Shown: piece by piece, positions 15,180-22,673 of the stretch
Layout of the letters: the number at the start of each line of letters is the position of its first letter
Numbering within the stretch: position 1 is the stretch's first letter
Assembly (NCBI GenBank): GCA_910583735.1
Contig: CAJTXS010000018.1
Coordinates: 1-31,349, forward strand
Source of the DNA: an uncultured Christensenella sp.
Lineage (GTDB): Bacteria > Bacillota > Clostridia > Christensenellales > UBA3700
Direction: 5' to 3'
Length of the DNA stretch: 31,349 nucleotides
Position numbers and translations under genes: made by a program
The notes under the pieces: generated by a model
Seen by the model: only the letters and a program-made list of their open reading frames with translations
Databases searched by the model: none
What the model was told of the DNA's origin: nothing

Positions 15180-16376
15180 ATGAGCGAGACTTCCGGCGCG
15201 AAGAGACGCAGCGTAGGCAAGAAGATAGCTAAGGTGACGGCGATAATATTGCTGTCTGTCTTTATATTCCTATTCCTGCTCGTAACGGTAACTTACATAA
15301 TCAGCGTCGTAGACGGCAAGAAGGTAAAGGCGCGTCAGATAGAATATATCCAATCTCTGAGGGACGGCTATGCCGTAGGTAAATTCGCGCCCGTGGACGA
15401 ACAGAAATTCTGTAGCTTCGACCTGTCTTACGCAGACGAAATCCCATACAACGACGTGCGCTTCTTGGCAACTCACAACTCCTATAAGGGCAAGGAAAAT
15501 AAGTACTCGAGAGTAATTAACGGCATACTCGCATCGATTACAGACAACGGATGGGAGTCTTTTGCCTACTACTTCGACACTTTGACAGAGCAGCTCAACG
15601 GCGGACTGCGCAGTATAGAATTAGACGCGTACGCGCGCAAGGACGGTACTTTCGAGGGCAGCCACCATCCCATAATGGACAAGAGCGGACACGCCTACGA
15701 GATATCGCTTGCGCTTGAGGAGCTGGCAATGTGGTCGGATAACAATCCCGACCATCTGCCGATAACCGTACTGCTCGAGCCCAAGCTGTGGTACATACCC
15801 TTGGGCGGACATGACTTTAAGGAGCAAGACTACATCAACCTCGACAGGCTGCTGCGCGAAAAGCTGGGCGACAGACTGTGCGAGCCTGTCGATATATTGG
15901 GAGATTACGCCGACTTTCAAGCGATGAGAGAGGACGACGGCTGGCCCAGTCTCGGACAGCTGAGAGGAAAATTCCTCATTATGCTCCACCCCAACGGCAA
16001 GATGCCCAAGTACTTTAAGCTGCATCCCGACATGCGCGACGCGGCAATGTTCCCCGCCTACGACCGCAGAGACGTCAAGCTGAGCGACGAACAGCTGAGG
16101 CATACTTGCTTTGCCATATCCAACTTTCCTCTTACAGACAGCGAGCTGATAGCCGATTACGCAAGCCGCAATTACATCGTGCGCACCCGACTGGGACTGT
16201 ATCCCGACTTCGAACAAGACTGCATAGAGGCGGGTATGAACTCGCAGGCTAATATCCTGTCCACCGACTTCCCCGCCCGCACCGTCAACCTCGACAAGTA
16301 CGACCACCAAATCACGGGTTTAATCGATAATTATACCGTCACGCTTAAGGGACAGACTAAAGACAGCATCAATTGA
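15180..16376 (+). CDS. Membrane-anchored PI-PLC-like phosphodiesterase
   Basis: A 398-residue protein. A basic N-terminus and one membrane helix (20-43) anchor it with the domain outside. The domain matches the Ca2+-dependent PI-PLC-like phosphodiesterase fold: RFLATHNSYKG with catalytic His99, GGLRSIELDAY supplying Glu147/Asp149, SHHPIMD with the second catalytic His (162-163), and LLEPK with Glu200. The family cleaves glycerophospho- or inositol-phospho-diester head groups; whether host lipid, bacterial lipid or a polymer is the substrate cannot be told. A strong GGAGGAG site lies before the ATG. The gene stands alone between the 34-residue protein and the tRNAs. No terminator is evident downstream. 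Confidence 0.82.
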   Translation: MSETSGAKRRSVGKKIAKVTAIILLSVFIFLFLLVTVTYIISVVDGKKVKARQIEYIQSLRDGYAVGKFAPVDEQKFCSFDLSYADEIPYNDVRFLATHNSYKGKENKYSRVINGILASITDNGWESFAYYFDTLTEQLNGGLRSIELDAYARKDGTFEGSHHPIMDKSGHAYEISLALEELAMWSDNNPDHLPITVLLEPKLWYIPLGGHDFKEQDYINLDRLLREKLGDRLCEPVDILGDYADFQAMREDDGWPSLGQLRGKFLIMLHPNGKMPKYFKLHPDMRDAAMFPAYDRRDVKLSDEQLRHTCFAISNFPLTDSELIADYASRNYIVRTRLGLYPDFEQDCIEAGMNSQANILSTDFPARTVNLDKYDHQITGLIDNYTVTLKGQTKDSIN

Positions 16377-16460
16377 TTACAACAGTAACTTCACGCGGCA
16401 GGCACAATCGATAGCAAAGCATTCCATTATAATAATCAATCGCCTATAAATGCGATATCT

Positions 16461-16477
16461 TATTTAGCCGCTAAATA
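16461..16477. repeat. Isolated perfect palindrome in intergenic DNA
   Basis: TATTTAGC-C-GCTAAATA is a perfect 8-1-8 inverted repeat in the roughly 300-base gap between the phosphodiesterase gene and tRNA-Glu. It is too symmetric and loop-poor for a terminator, so a protein-binding site is possible. The rest of 16377-16641 shows nothing else I can name. Confidence 0.4.
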
Positions 16478-16641
16478 GAGGTCTAATTGCAGAGAAAAAG
16501 CGCATTATTCTTATTATATTTTCACGATATAGTAATACAGCCTAAGATACGAGTAGAAACAAAATAATATGTGCGAATATTATTATTTATCCGCCACGAT
16601 ATATAATAAAGTGGCAATATTAATTTAAGGATTATGTCAAT

Positions 16642-16671
16642 AAAAAAAGCAACCGACAGACAATCGATTGC
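16642..16671 (-). terminator. Terminator after tRNA-Glu
   Basis: 8-bp stem (16649-16656 and 16664-16671, one wobble, loop of 7) followed by TTTTTTT on the minus strand, directly after the CCA end. Confidence 0.88.
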
Positions 16672-16675
16672 CTTT

Positions 16676-16750
16676 TGGTGACTCCAAGGGGATTCGAACC
16701 CCTGTTGCAGCCGTGAGAGGGCTGAGTCTTAACCGCTTGACCATGGAGCC
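16676..16750 (-). tRNA. tRNA-Glu (CTC)
   Basis: A 75-base cloverleaf with encoded CCA. The acceptor is GGCTCCA/TGGAGTC, the D-arm is typical of tRNA-Glu (GTCAAGCGGTTAAGAC), and the anticodon loop CTCTCAC is closed by CAGCC/GGCTG. The anticodon CTC reads GAG only, so a TTC isoacceptor is expected elsewhere. Confidence 0.95.
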
Positions 16751-16762
16751 AAAAGCACAATT

Positions 16763-16791
16763 ATATTATCATATAACGCCACGCTTGTCCA
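16763..16791 (-). promoter_or_regulatory. Promoter of tRNA-Glu
   Basis: -35 TGGACA (16786-16791), 17-base spacer, -10 TAATAT (16763-16768), 12 bases upstream of the mature 5' end. Confidence 0.55.
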
Positions 16792-16849
16792 GCAAATTGC
16801 ATTAACTTTTTCAACTTACCGCTTACAAGTCTCGCGCAAGCTAAATCGC

Positions 16850-16878
16850 TTGCTTTTTAACCGCCTATAGTCTATAAT
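16850..16878 (+). promoter_or_regulatory. Promoter of tRNA-Arg
   Basis: -35 TTGCTT (16850-16855), 17-base spacer, -10 TATAAT (16873-16878), 21 bases upstream of the tRNA. It is divergent from the tRNA-Glu promoter. Confidence 0.6.
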
Positions 16879-16899
16879 TATTTAACGGTAAATCATTAT

Positions 16900-16976
16900 G
16901 TTTCCGTAGCTCAGTAGGATAGAGCGTTCGCCTCCTAAGCGAAAGGCCGTGGGTTCGACTCCCGCCGGGAACGCCA
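16900..16976 (+). tRNA. tRNA-Arg (CCT)
   Basis: A 77-base cloverleaf with encoded CCA. The acceptor is GTTTCCG/CGGGAAC, and the anticodon loop CTCCTAA is closed by TTCGC/GCGAA. The anticodon CCT reads the rare Arg codon AGG. Confidence 0.96.
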
Positions 16977-16985
16977 ACACTAATA

Positions 16986-17040
16986 CCCTATCCAAAAATC
17001 GCGCTATATGTCGATTAGAGGATAGGGCTTTTTCTTTTTA
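16986..17040 (+). terminator. Terminator after tRNA-Arg
   Basis: 8-bp stem CCCTATCC/GGATAGGG (16986-16993 and 17020-17027) with an inner AATCG/CGATT stem, followed by CTTTTTCTTTTT. Confidence 0.88.
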
Positions 17041-17155
17041 ATCGATAGTACTGTCGGAATTTATGTCAAAGAGTGTGGTAAACGCCTTAATGCTTTCCGC
17101 TTCGCAGCGCGAGTTTATATCAGTATAAAATTTAAGTTGTTTAATATTATTTCAC

Positions 17156-17686
17156 TTAAATTTTTCTTTTAATTATATTATATCTAAACGCTTTTACAAG
17201 CACGGGGAACAGAATAGTTACGCTTATTGCTACGCAAAAAATTTGCGGAATCATTGCCGCAACAGAGGCGAGCGCGTACGCCTTTGCCGCGTCCAAGCTG
17301 TAACCGTAATACAAAGGCGTTATTATATCGTCCAGCGCAGTAAAAAATACAGTCATAACAATCGCCGTAAACACTGTTATAACCTTCTCCCGCGCTCCGA
17401 CTTGACGCTTACACCATTTACCCAAAAGCCCGAATACAATCGCGAATATATTGTAATACACCAGATACAGTATAAGTACCGTGGGGAAAAATCCGAATAC
17501 AAAACACCTCAAAAGCGAAAAGGCGTTGGCGACAACGATGCCGCGCGTTACGCCGAAACAAAAGCAAAAACTCAAAAATAATACGGTGACCAACTCAACG
17601 CCCGAAATTGCGCTCAATGCAAACTGCGCGCCTATCATCAGGGCGGTATAAACACCTATTATCGCTATATCTTTAGCCGTTTTCAC
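17156..17686 (-). CDS. ECF transporter S component, probably for cobalamin
   Basis: A 176-residue membrane protein with about six hydrophobic segments and the S-component-like N-terminus KDIAIIGVYTALMIGAQFAL. S components bind a vitamin and dock on a shared EcfA/A'/T energy module, which is not encoded here. Cobalamin, or a precursor, is inferred because the gene is second in an operon controlled by a cobalamin riboswitch and lies next to metH. Translation starts at GTG (17686) three bases after the preceding stop, without a ribosome site, so it is probably coupled to the lipoprotein gene. Confidence 0.8.
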   Translation of the reverse strand: MKTAKDIAIIGVYTALMIGAQFALSAISGVELVTVLFLSFCFCFGVTRGIVVANAFSLLRCFVFGFFPTVLILYLVYYNIFAIVFGLLGKWCKRQVGAREKVITVFTAIVMTVFFTALDDIITPLYYGYSLDAAKAYALASVAAMIPQIFCVAISVTILFPVLVKAFRYNIIKRKI

Positions 17687-17689
17687 AAA

Positions 17690-18097
17690 TCAAAAGGTTT
17701 GATAAACCCACGCGTAAATACAATTCTCCTTGATGACGAGCGCTGCCGCGCCGAGCGTTGCCGAGCCGTAAATAGCGCCGCCGTCGTTATACGTCCCCCA
17801 ATCGCTGTTGGCGTTATCGGTATCGCTTGTATAAAGCATCCAATAGCTGTTAGACGTATTGCTTATACCGTTAATCGACGTCACCATTCCGTCATTGACG
17901 GTAAATGCAAGCTCATTCTTGCCCTGCAAATAATTCATATAATCCAAAAGCGTTTTGTTTTCGTAGACAAAACTTTCGTCGCTTGCGGTTATTACAACAG
18001 GCTCGACAGTCCCGTCGTCTTCATTACATGCGACAAATAAGCAGCACAGCGCAAATGCCGCCATCATCACCGATATTATTACCTTAAATCTTTTCAT
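17690..18097 (-). CDS. DUF4430 (transcobalamin-like) lipoprotein
   Basis: A 135-residue secreted lipoprotein: signal peptide MKRFKVIISVMMAAFALCCL and lipobox VAC (Cys24). A DUF4430 domain follows, the fold shared with the C-terminal domain of animal transcobalamin and intrinsic factor, visible as the ENKTLLDYMNYL helix, VTSINGI and SNSYWMLY, and a C-terminal CIYAWVYQTF strand. It probably catches cobalamin outside the cell and hands it to the S component encoded three bases downstream. The start has GGGAGGT at 9 bases. Expression is controlled by the riboswitch and terminator directly upstream. Ligand identity is inferred from this context. Confidence 0.82.
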   Translation of the reverse strand: MKRFKVIISVMMAAFALCCLFVACNEDDGTVEPVVITASDESFVYENKTLLDYMNYLQGKNELAFTVNDGMVTSINGISNTSNSYWMLYTSDTDNANSDWGTYNDGGAIYGSATLGAAALVIKENCIYAWVYQTF

Positions 18098-18114
18098 ACG
18101 TCTGACCTCCCGAT

Positions 18115-18146
18115 AAAAAAATTACGTCGCCCTTTTTCGGGCAACG
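18115..18146 (-). terminator. Riboswitch-controlled terminator
   Basis: 8-bp stem CGTTGCCC/GGGCGACG (18125-18132 and 18139-18146, loop of 6) followed by TAATTTTTTT, directly before the DUF4430 ribosome site. Its 5' arm TGCCCGA is complementary to TCGGGCA in the upstream P13 loop. Confidence 0.88.
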
Positions 18147-18153
18147 CAAACGA

Positions 18154-18300
18154 CATGTTACCGCGCGTCTCCACTGCCCGAGAACGGTAACATCGAGTCG
18201 GAGCGACAGGCTATCGGACTTTAACCGTAATGACTGTTGCGGCGGATTTTCACCGCGCTTCCCCTGCTCTCTGCGCCTTTTGTAAGCGCAACTCGCTCCG
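18154..18300 (-). promoter_or_regulatory. Cobalamin riboswitch
   Basis: The minus-strand RNA has a closing P1 stem CGGAGCGA/TCGCTCCG (18293-18300 with 18199-18206), the conserved core GCGGTGAAAATCCGC, and the B12-box region AAGTCCGATAGCCTG. A 9-bp P13 hairpin ATGTTACCG/CGGTAACAT (18155-18163 with 18185-18193) lies downstream. This is the layout of a cobalamin aptamer, here rather compact. With the adjoining terminator it should turn off the DUF4430 and ECF genes when cobalamin is plentiful. Confidence 0.9.
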
Positions 18301-18321
18301 ATTAATCAATTATATAACTAC

Positions 18322-18350
18322 ATTATATTATAACTTAATTACGCAGTCAA
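18322..18350 (-). promoter_or_regulatory. Promoter of the riboswitch operon, inside the metH 3' end
   Basis: -35 TTGACT (18345-18350), 17-base spacer, -10 TATAAT (18322-18327). The -35 lies within the last codons of metH and the -10 starts right after the stop. Confidence 0.85.
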
Positions 18351-20670
18351 GTTTTTTAACGAATTCCAACGCGTCTTTAGTATAATAATCGGCGCCGATA
18401 TCTTTCGCAACCGCCGCGCTCAGCACCGCGCCGCCTACGAAAACTGGACATACGCATCCGGCTTTCTTAATAGCGTCAATCGTTTCTTTCATGCTCTTAA
18501 CGGTAGTTGTCATGAGCGCCGACAGTCCTACCGCCGCAGGTCTGTATTTCAAGCAAGCCTCCGCAACCGTTTCGGCGGGGACGTCGCGCCCCAGGTCGAT
18601 AACTCTGTAGCCGTAAGATTCGGTAACTACTTTAACGATATTTTTACCTATATCGTGAACGTCGCCTTTTACGGTGGCGAGCACAATATCTCCCTTTTTA
18701 CTTTCGCCCTTCGGCAGCCTTTCGCCAACGGCTTCAAACGCGCATTTAGCCGCCTCCGCCGAAGAAATGAGTTGCGGCAAAAACAGCTTGCCGCCGTCAT
18801 ACGCCTCTCCTACTTCGCCCAGCGCTTTTATAAGCACGTCGTTTACGACGGTCAACGGGTCGTTTATCTCCAACTCCGCGCGGCAAAGTTCGGCTGCTCG
18901 ATTTTTTATTCCTTTTATAATACAGTCGTAGAGATTCTTAACTCCGCCCTGCTCCGCATTCTTTGCAGCCGCGTTCTTTACAGCGGTTGCCGCAGGCGTA
19001 AAATCTTTATATTCCTCGATATAGCGCTCCGAATTATTATCCTCGCCCGACAGCACGGCGTACGCCTTGACAGCGCCCGTCATTTCGCCGTCCAAAGGGT
19101 TCATAATGGGCATATTAAGCCCGCATGTCATAGCCATTGTCAAAAACGTTTTGTTCAAAAGCCCCCTGTTAGGTAACCCGAACGACACGTTAGATACGCC
19201 CAAAGCAGTCTTTACTCCCAAGCCCTTTACAAGCGATATCGCTTTAACCGTCTCCATGACCAGAGACTGCTCCGCCGAGGCAGTTAAGACGAGCGTGTCT
19301 ATCATGATTTTACGACGGGGGATGCCGAAATCTCGGGCGCGCGCAACGATGCGCTCGGCAATTGCAAGCCGCTCTTCGGCAGTCTTAGGGACGCCGTTTT
19401 TATCCATAGCAAGCCCTAAGACAACCGCGCCGTACTTTTTTGCAATGGGAAAAATCTTATCCATGACGTCGCTGTCGCCGTTAACGCTGTTAATAAGCGG
19501 TATACCGTTATAGTACCTCGCGCCCGCCTCGATAGCCGCTGCCTCGGAGCTGTCTATCTGCAACGGCAAATCGCAATACTCTTGAACCTTCTCCACCGCA
19601 GTGCGCATAACTCTTGTCTCGTCGAGCTGAGGCAGCCCGACATTCAAATCGAGCAAGTCCGCCCCTGCCTCCTGCTGCGAAATCGCCTCGCCTATCAGAT
19701 AGTCGTAGTCGCCCGCAATAAGCGCCTCTTTCATTTTCTTTTTACCGGTTGGATTAAGTCGCTCGCCGCAGATTTTCACGCCGTCTATTTCCGTCCTTTG
19801 CGTTGCCGAACAGACAACCGTTCCCTTTTCAACAACGGGACGTCGCGCGGCGTTGCCGCTCAGACTGCTTATCCGCTCTATAAATTCGGGAGTCGTCCCG
19901 CAACAGCCGCCTATTACGGAAACGCCCATGTCCGCAAACTTTCGCATATATACTGCAAACTCTTCGACCGACAAATCATAGACGGTCTTGCCGTCTTTCA
20001 ACTTAGGCAATCCGCAGTTGGGCTGGACTATTACAGGAATATCGCAGCAAGCCAAAAAGCGCGCGACAATCGGCTCCAACTCCTTAGGACCCAACGAGCA
20101 GTTAACGCCGACCGCGTCCACTCCCAATCCCTCCAGCGTCTCCGCCACAATTTCGGGCGTAGAGCCTGTAAGCGTCCTGCCTGATTTATCGAATGTCATA
20201 GTCGCAAAAACAGGCTTGTCCGTATGTTCCTTAACGGCGAGTACGGCAGCCTTGATCTCGTACAGGTCGGAAAAGGTCTCTAATATATAACCGTCGACGC
20301 TCTCTTTAGTGTACTCCGCTATTTCCGCAAAGGCTGCGTAAGCGTCGTCGAAAGTCAAAGTTCCGAGCGGCTTTAATGCGGCGCCCGTAGGTCCGATATC
20401 GAAAAACACCTTTTTGCCCGCCGCGCGAGCGTTATCGATTGCTTTTAAGGCAAGTTCTTTCAGACTGTATTCGCCCTTATATTTGATACGGTTTAACCCG
20501 AACGTATTGGTGGTTATACAGTCGGCGCACGCGTATGCGCGGTGAATTTCGCGTATGTCGTCGGCGTGAGTAATACTTAAATCCTCGGGAATTCCGCCAA
20601 GTCCGCGCTTCTCGATTTCACTGCCCATCCCGCCGTCGAAAACTATTATTTGTTCTCCCGAATGTAGCAC
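18328..20670 (-). CDS. metH: Cobalamin-dependent methionine synthase lacking the activation domain
   Basis: A 780-residue enzyme that transfers the methyl group of methyl-tetrahydrofolate via cobalamin to homocysteine. Domains in order: homocysteine-binding (about 1-280) with zinc ligands Cys191, Cys256 and Cys257; pterin-binding (about 300-545); helical cap (560-655); cobalamin-binding (658-780) with lower-ligand His672 in DVHDIGKN. The C-terminal AdoMet/reactivation domain of full-length MetH is absent; a separate gene directly upstream encodes that function. The start is taken as GTG at 20670 because AAGGAGGGG lies 6-8 bases before it; a TTG at 20697 would put the ribosome site inside the gene. 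It overlaps the activation gene by 25 bases. Confidence 0.95.
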   Translation of the reverse strand: MLHSGEQIIVFDGGMGSEIEKRGLGGIPEDLSITHADDIREIHRAYACADCITTNTFGLNRIKYKGEYSLKELALKAIDNARAAGKKVFFDIGPTGAALKPLGTLTFDDAYAAFAEIAEYTKESVDGYILETFSDLYEIKAAVLAVKEHTDKPVFATMTFDKSGRTLTGSTPEIVAETLEGLGVDAVGVNCSLGPKELEPIVARFLACCDIPVIVQPNCGLPKLKDGKTVYDLSVEEFAVYMRKFADMGVSVIGGCCGTTPEFIERISSLSGNAARRPVVEKGTVVCSATQRTEIDGVKICGERLNPTGKKKMKEALIAGDYDYLIGEAISQQEAGADLLDLNVGLPQLDETRVMRTAVEKVQEYCDLPLQIDSSEAAAIEAGARYYNGIPLINSVNGDSDVMDKIFPIAKKYGAVVLGLAMDKNGVPKTAEERLAIAERIVARARDFGIPRRKIMIDTLVLTASAEQSLVMETVKAISLVKGLGVKTALGVSNVSFGLPNRGLLNKTFLTMAMTCGLNMPIMNPLDGEMTGAVKAYAVLSGEDNNSERYIEEYKDFTPAATAVKNAAAKNAEQGGVKNLYDCIIKGIKNRAAELCRAELEINDPLTVVNDVLIKALGEVGEAYDGGKLFLPQLISSAEAAKCAFEAVGERLPKGESKKGDIVLATVKGDVHDIGKNIVKVVTESYGYRVIDLGRDVPAETVAEACLKYRPAAVGLSALMTTTVKSMKETIDAIKKAGCVCPVFVGGAVLSAAVAKDIGADYYTKDALEFVKKLDCVIKL

Positions 20671-21263
20671 GTTGTCCCCTCCTTGATGTATAGGCAATGC
20701 TCCTTAAGTATGCAGCGCGCGCAGCTCTTTATATGTGTGCCGCCCACGGCAATTATGCCAGCCATAGACTTGCTCGGCAGCATATATCCGCTCTCAGTTA
20801 AACTCACCCCTATCTTTTCCGGCTGTAGAATTGCGAAGATATATTTCAAATCCTCCACGCTGCTGCCGCCGTAACCGGGGCAGAACCTGTAGGACAAGTC
20901 GTGAGCTATATCCCTTTCGTATTCGTCGGAAAGCTCCTCCAAAAACGCGCTTGCGCAGGCGTCGAAGATAACGGCTTTTCGCTTATCCGTCCTTTCGTAT
21001 ATATTTATCCGTCTGTCGATTTCCCCGCCCAAAGTCATTACGGATAAAATCACACCCGTACTATCCTTCAGATATGCTGTATACGGCTGCTTATCAAGGA
21101 ATGACGGCGGGATATCGAAGTGCTTGTATGCGTATCTGAAATGAGCAAATTTTTGTACCTGCTTAATCTCATCGTCGATTTCCGCATCCGTGCTTTCGTC
21201 GGGTGCAACCGAATGAAAGCCGAGATAAGCGTATATGCTCTTTTTAAGATTTGAAATATTCAT
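20646..21263 (-). CDS. Stand-alone methionine synthase activation-domain protein
   Basis: A 205-residue protein matching the Met_synt_B12 reactivation domain that binds AdoMet and supports reductive methylation of oxidised cob(II)alamin. The signature is SYRFCPGYGGSS (family RxxPGYG) in the central region. The tail carries a Cys cluster (CARC plus C in KEHC), seen in stand-alone forms and possibly involved in electron delivery or metal binding. It overlaps metF by 20 bases upstream and metH by 25 downstream, so all three are tightly coupled. It probably acts in trans on MetH. Confidence 0.88.
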   Translation of the reverse strand: MNISNLKKSIYAYLGFHSVAPDESTDAEIDDEIKQVQKFAHFRYAYKHFDIPPSFLDKQPYTAYLKDSTGVILSVMTLGGEIDRRINIYERTDKRKAVIFDACASAFLEELSDEYERDIAHDLSYRFCPGYGGSSVEDLKYIFAILQPEKIGVSLTESGYMLPSKSMAGIIAVGGTHIKSCARCILKEHCLYIKEGTTCYIRENK

Positions 21264-22122
21264 TTATAACGCTTTTTATCCTTTTGCAGATCTCCACCGC
21301 GTTTTCCGAACGGTTCATAGTATAGATATGCACGCCGGGCGCGCCCTTGGCAATCAGGTCGGTTATCTGATACGCGGCATAGTTAATGCCTACTTCGCGC
21401 ATCGCCTCGGGGCATGCCGAATACACCTCTATCATATTCCTTAGCTCGATGGGAATCGTACTTCCGCACATAGCCTTGATCCTGCCGATGTTTTTCATGC
21501 TGGTAAGCGGCATAATTCCCGGGATAATCGGCTCGGTAATCCCTATCCTACGCGCCTCGTTGACAAGACGATAATAATATGAATTGTCGTAAAACATCTG
21601 AGTTATGAAAAAAGAAGCGCCGCAGTCCCTCTTCTTTTTAAGGTTTTCAAGGTCGGCGTAAAGCGTCTGACTTTCGCTATGCCCCTCCGGATAACACGCC
21701 GCGCCTAAGCAAAAGTCGCGGCGACCGATGTAGTCAATCAAGTCCGTGGCATGCGCAAAATCTCTGCAATAATCCGCAGTATACTCCGCAGGTCTGTCCC
21801 CGCGAAGCGCCAAAATATTCTCCGCGCCTATTGAATCGAGCTTATCCAGCAGTGCGTCTATGTCTTTGAACGACGAGGGACCTCCCGTCACATGAGCCAA
21901 AGGCTCGAGTCCGAATTTTTTTATATGCGCGGCAATTTCCGTAGCGCCGCGTACATTAGTCCCGCTCGCGCCGTATGTCACGCTTATAAAATCCGGCGAC
22001 AGAGCTTTCAATTCTCCTATCGTCTCCAACAGTTTTCCGAGTTCTTCCGCGCCGTCTCTTTTCGGAGGAAATACCTCGAACGATAAAGTTCTCTTTTTAT
22101 TTAATATTTCGCTTATTTTCAT
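21244..22122 (-). CDS. metF: Methylenetetrahydrofolate reductase
   Basis: A 292-residue TIM-barrel flavoprotein that reduces 5,10-methylene- to 5-methyl-tetrahydrofolate, the methyl donor for MetH. Visible are FEVFPPK with catalytic Glu16, VTYGASG, LALRGDRP with Asp109, FFITQMFYD and the late stretch GIMPLTS. It has the usual length of bacterial MetF and is complete. It overlaps rrf2 by 4 bases (ATGA) and the activation-protein gene by 20, so it is the second gene of a four-gene methionine operon. Confidence 0.96.
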   Translation of the reverse strand: MKISEILNKKRTLSFEVFPPKRDGAEELGKLLETIGELKALSPDFISVTYGASGTNVRGATEIAAHIKKFGLEPLAHVTGGPSSFKDIDALLDKLDSIGAENILALRGDRPAEYTADYCRDFAHATDLIDYIGRRDFCLGAACYPEGHSESQTLYADLENLKKKRDCGASFFITQMFYDNSYYYRLVNEARRIGITEPIIPGIMPLTSMKNIGRIKAMCGSTIPIELRNMIEVYSACPEAMREVGINYAAYQITDLIAKGAPGVHIYTMNRSENAVEICKRIKSVINEYFKS

Positions 22123-22523
22123 AATTTCTCTTTTATAAGTTCCTTCAGCGTAACGCCGTCAAGATATGTTGTCATAACGTCGTAAAGTCCTTGCCATACC
22201 GGCAAAGTCTTGCATTCCGAACGGAGCGAGCAAGGCTTAGCGCCCTCCTTCAAACACGCAACCGGCGACAGCGAGCCCTCGGTAAGCCTTAAAATATCGC
22301 CTACGGAATAGTCCTTCGGCTCTCTTGTAAGCCTATAGCCGCCGCCCTTGCCGCGCATCCCCTCCAGAAGTTTTCCCCGCGTCAAGACAGTCAATATCCT
22401 TTCAAGATATTTTTTCGAGATATTCTGCCTCTCGGCAATGCTGTCCAACGGAATAAAACCTCCGCCGGTCTCGGCAATATCTATCATCACTCTTAATGCG
22501 TATCTCCCACGCGTTGAAATCAT
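22119..22523 (-). CDS. Rrf2-family regulator with three cysteines
   Basis: A 134-residue winged-helix regulator: MISTRGRYALRVMIDIAETG opening, ISKKYLERIL recognition region, and GKGGGYRL wing. Unlike CymR, it has a Cys trio (C90, C98, C104, spacing C-x7-C-x5-C) in the place where IscR and related proteins hold an iron-sulfur cluster. As first gene of the rrf2-metF-activation-metH operon and divergent from metY-cysK, it probably controls both units in answer to sulfur, iron-sulfur or redox state. AGAGGTG lies 5 bases before its ATG. Confidence 0.88.
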   Translation of the reverse strand: MISTRGRYALRVMIDIAETGGGFIPLDSIAERQNISKKYLERILTVLTRGKLLEGMRGKGGGYRLTREPKDYSVGDILRLTEGSLSPVACLKEGAKPCSLRSECKTLPVWQGLYDVMTTYLDGVTLKELIKEKL

Positions 22524-22543
22524 ATTTCACCTCTGACAATCCA

Positions 22544-22572
22544 ATTATATAAAATATGATTAAATAAATCAA
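22544..22572 (-). promoter_or_regulatory. Promoter of the rrf2-metF-metH operon
   Basis: -35 TTGATT (22567-22572), 17-base spacer, -10 TATAAT (22544-22549), 20 bases before the rrf2 start codon. Confidence 0.8.
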
Positions 22573-22586
22573 GCAAGTAAGCGTTA

Positions 22587-22659
22587 AACCTATTGACAAA
22601 GTAGGTTAATAATACTATTATGTTATTATCATATTAATAACATACCGATTTGGTATGTT
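22587..22659. promoter_or_regulatory. Three inverted repeats in the metY control region
   Basis: Three perfect inverted repeats sit in 73 bases: AACCTA-N9-TAGGTT (22587-22607) around the metY -35; TGTTATTA-N6-TAATAACA (22621-22642) at the transcription start; and AACATACC-N5-GGTATGTT (22639-22659) just before the ribosome site. The first and third share an ACC...GGT character. They are candidate sites for the Rrf2 protein. The third could instead form an RNA hairpin. Confidence 0.65.
22593..22621 (+). promoter_or_regulatory. Promoter of metY-cysK
   Basis: Consensus -35 TTGACA (22593-22598), 17-base spacer, -10 TATTAT (22616-22621). Confidence 0.85.
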
Positions 22660-22673
22660 GAAAGGAGATATTA

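Noticed and set aside
20671..20697. TTG start for metH at 20697
   Set aside because: The strong AAGGAGGGG ribosome site lies downstream of it and fits the GTG at 20670.
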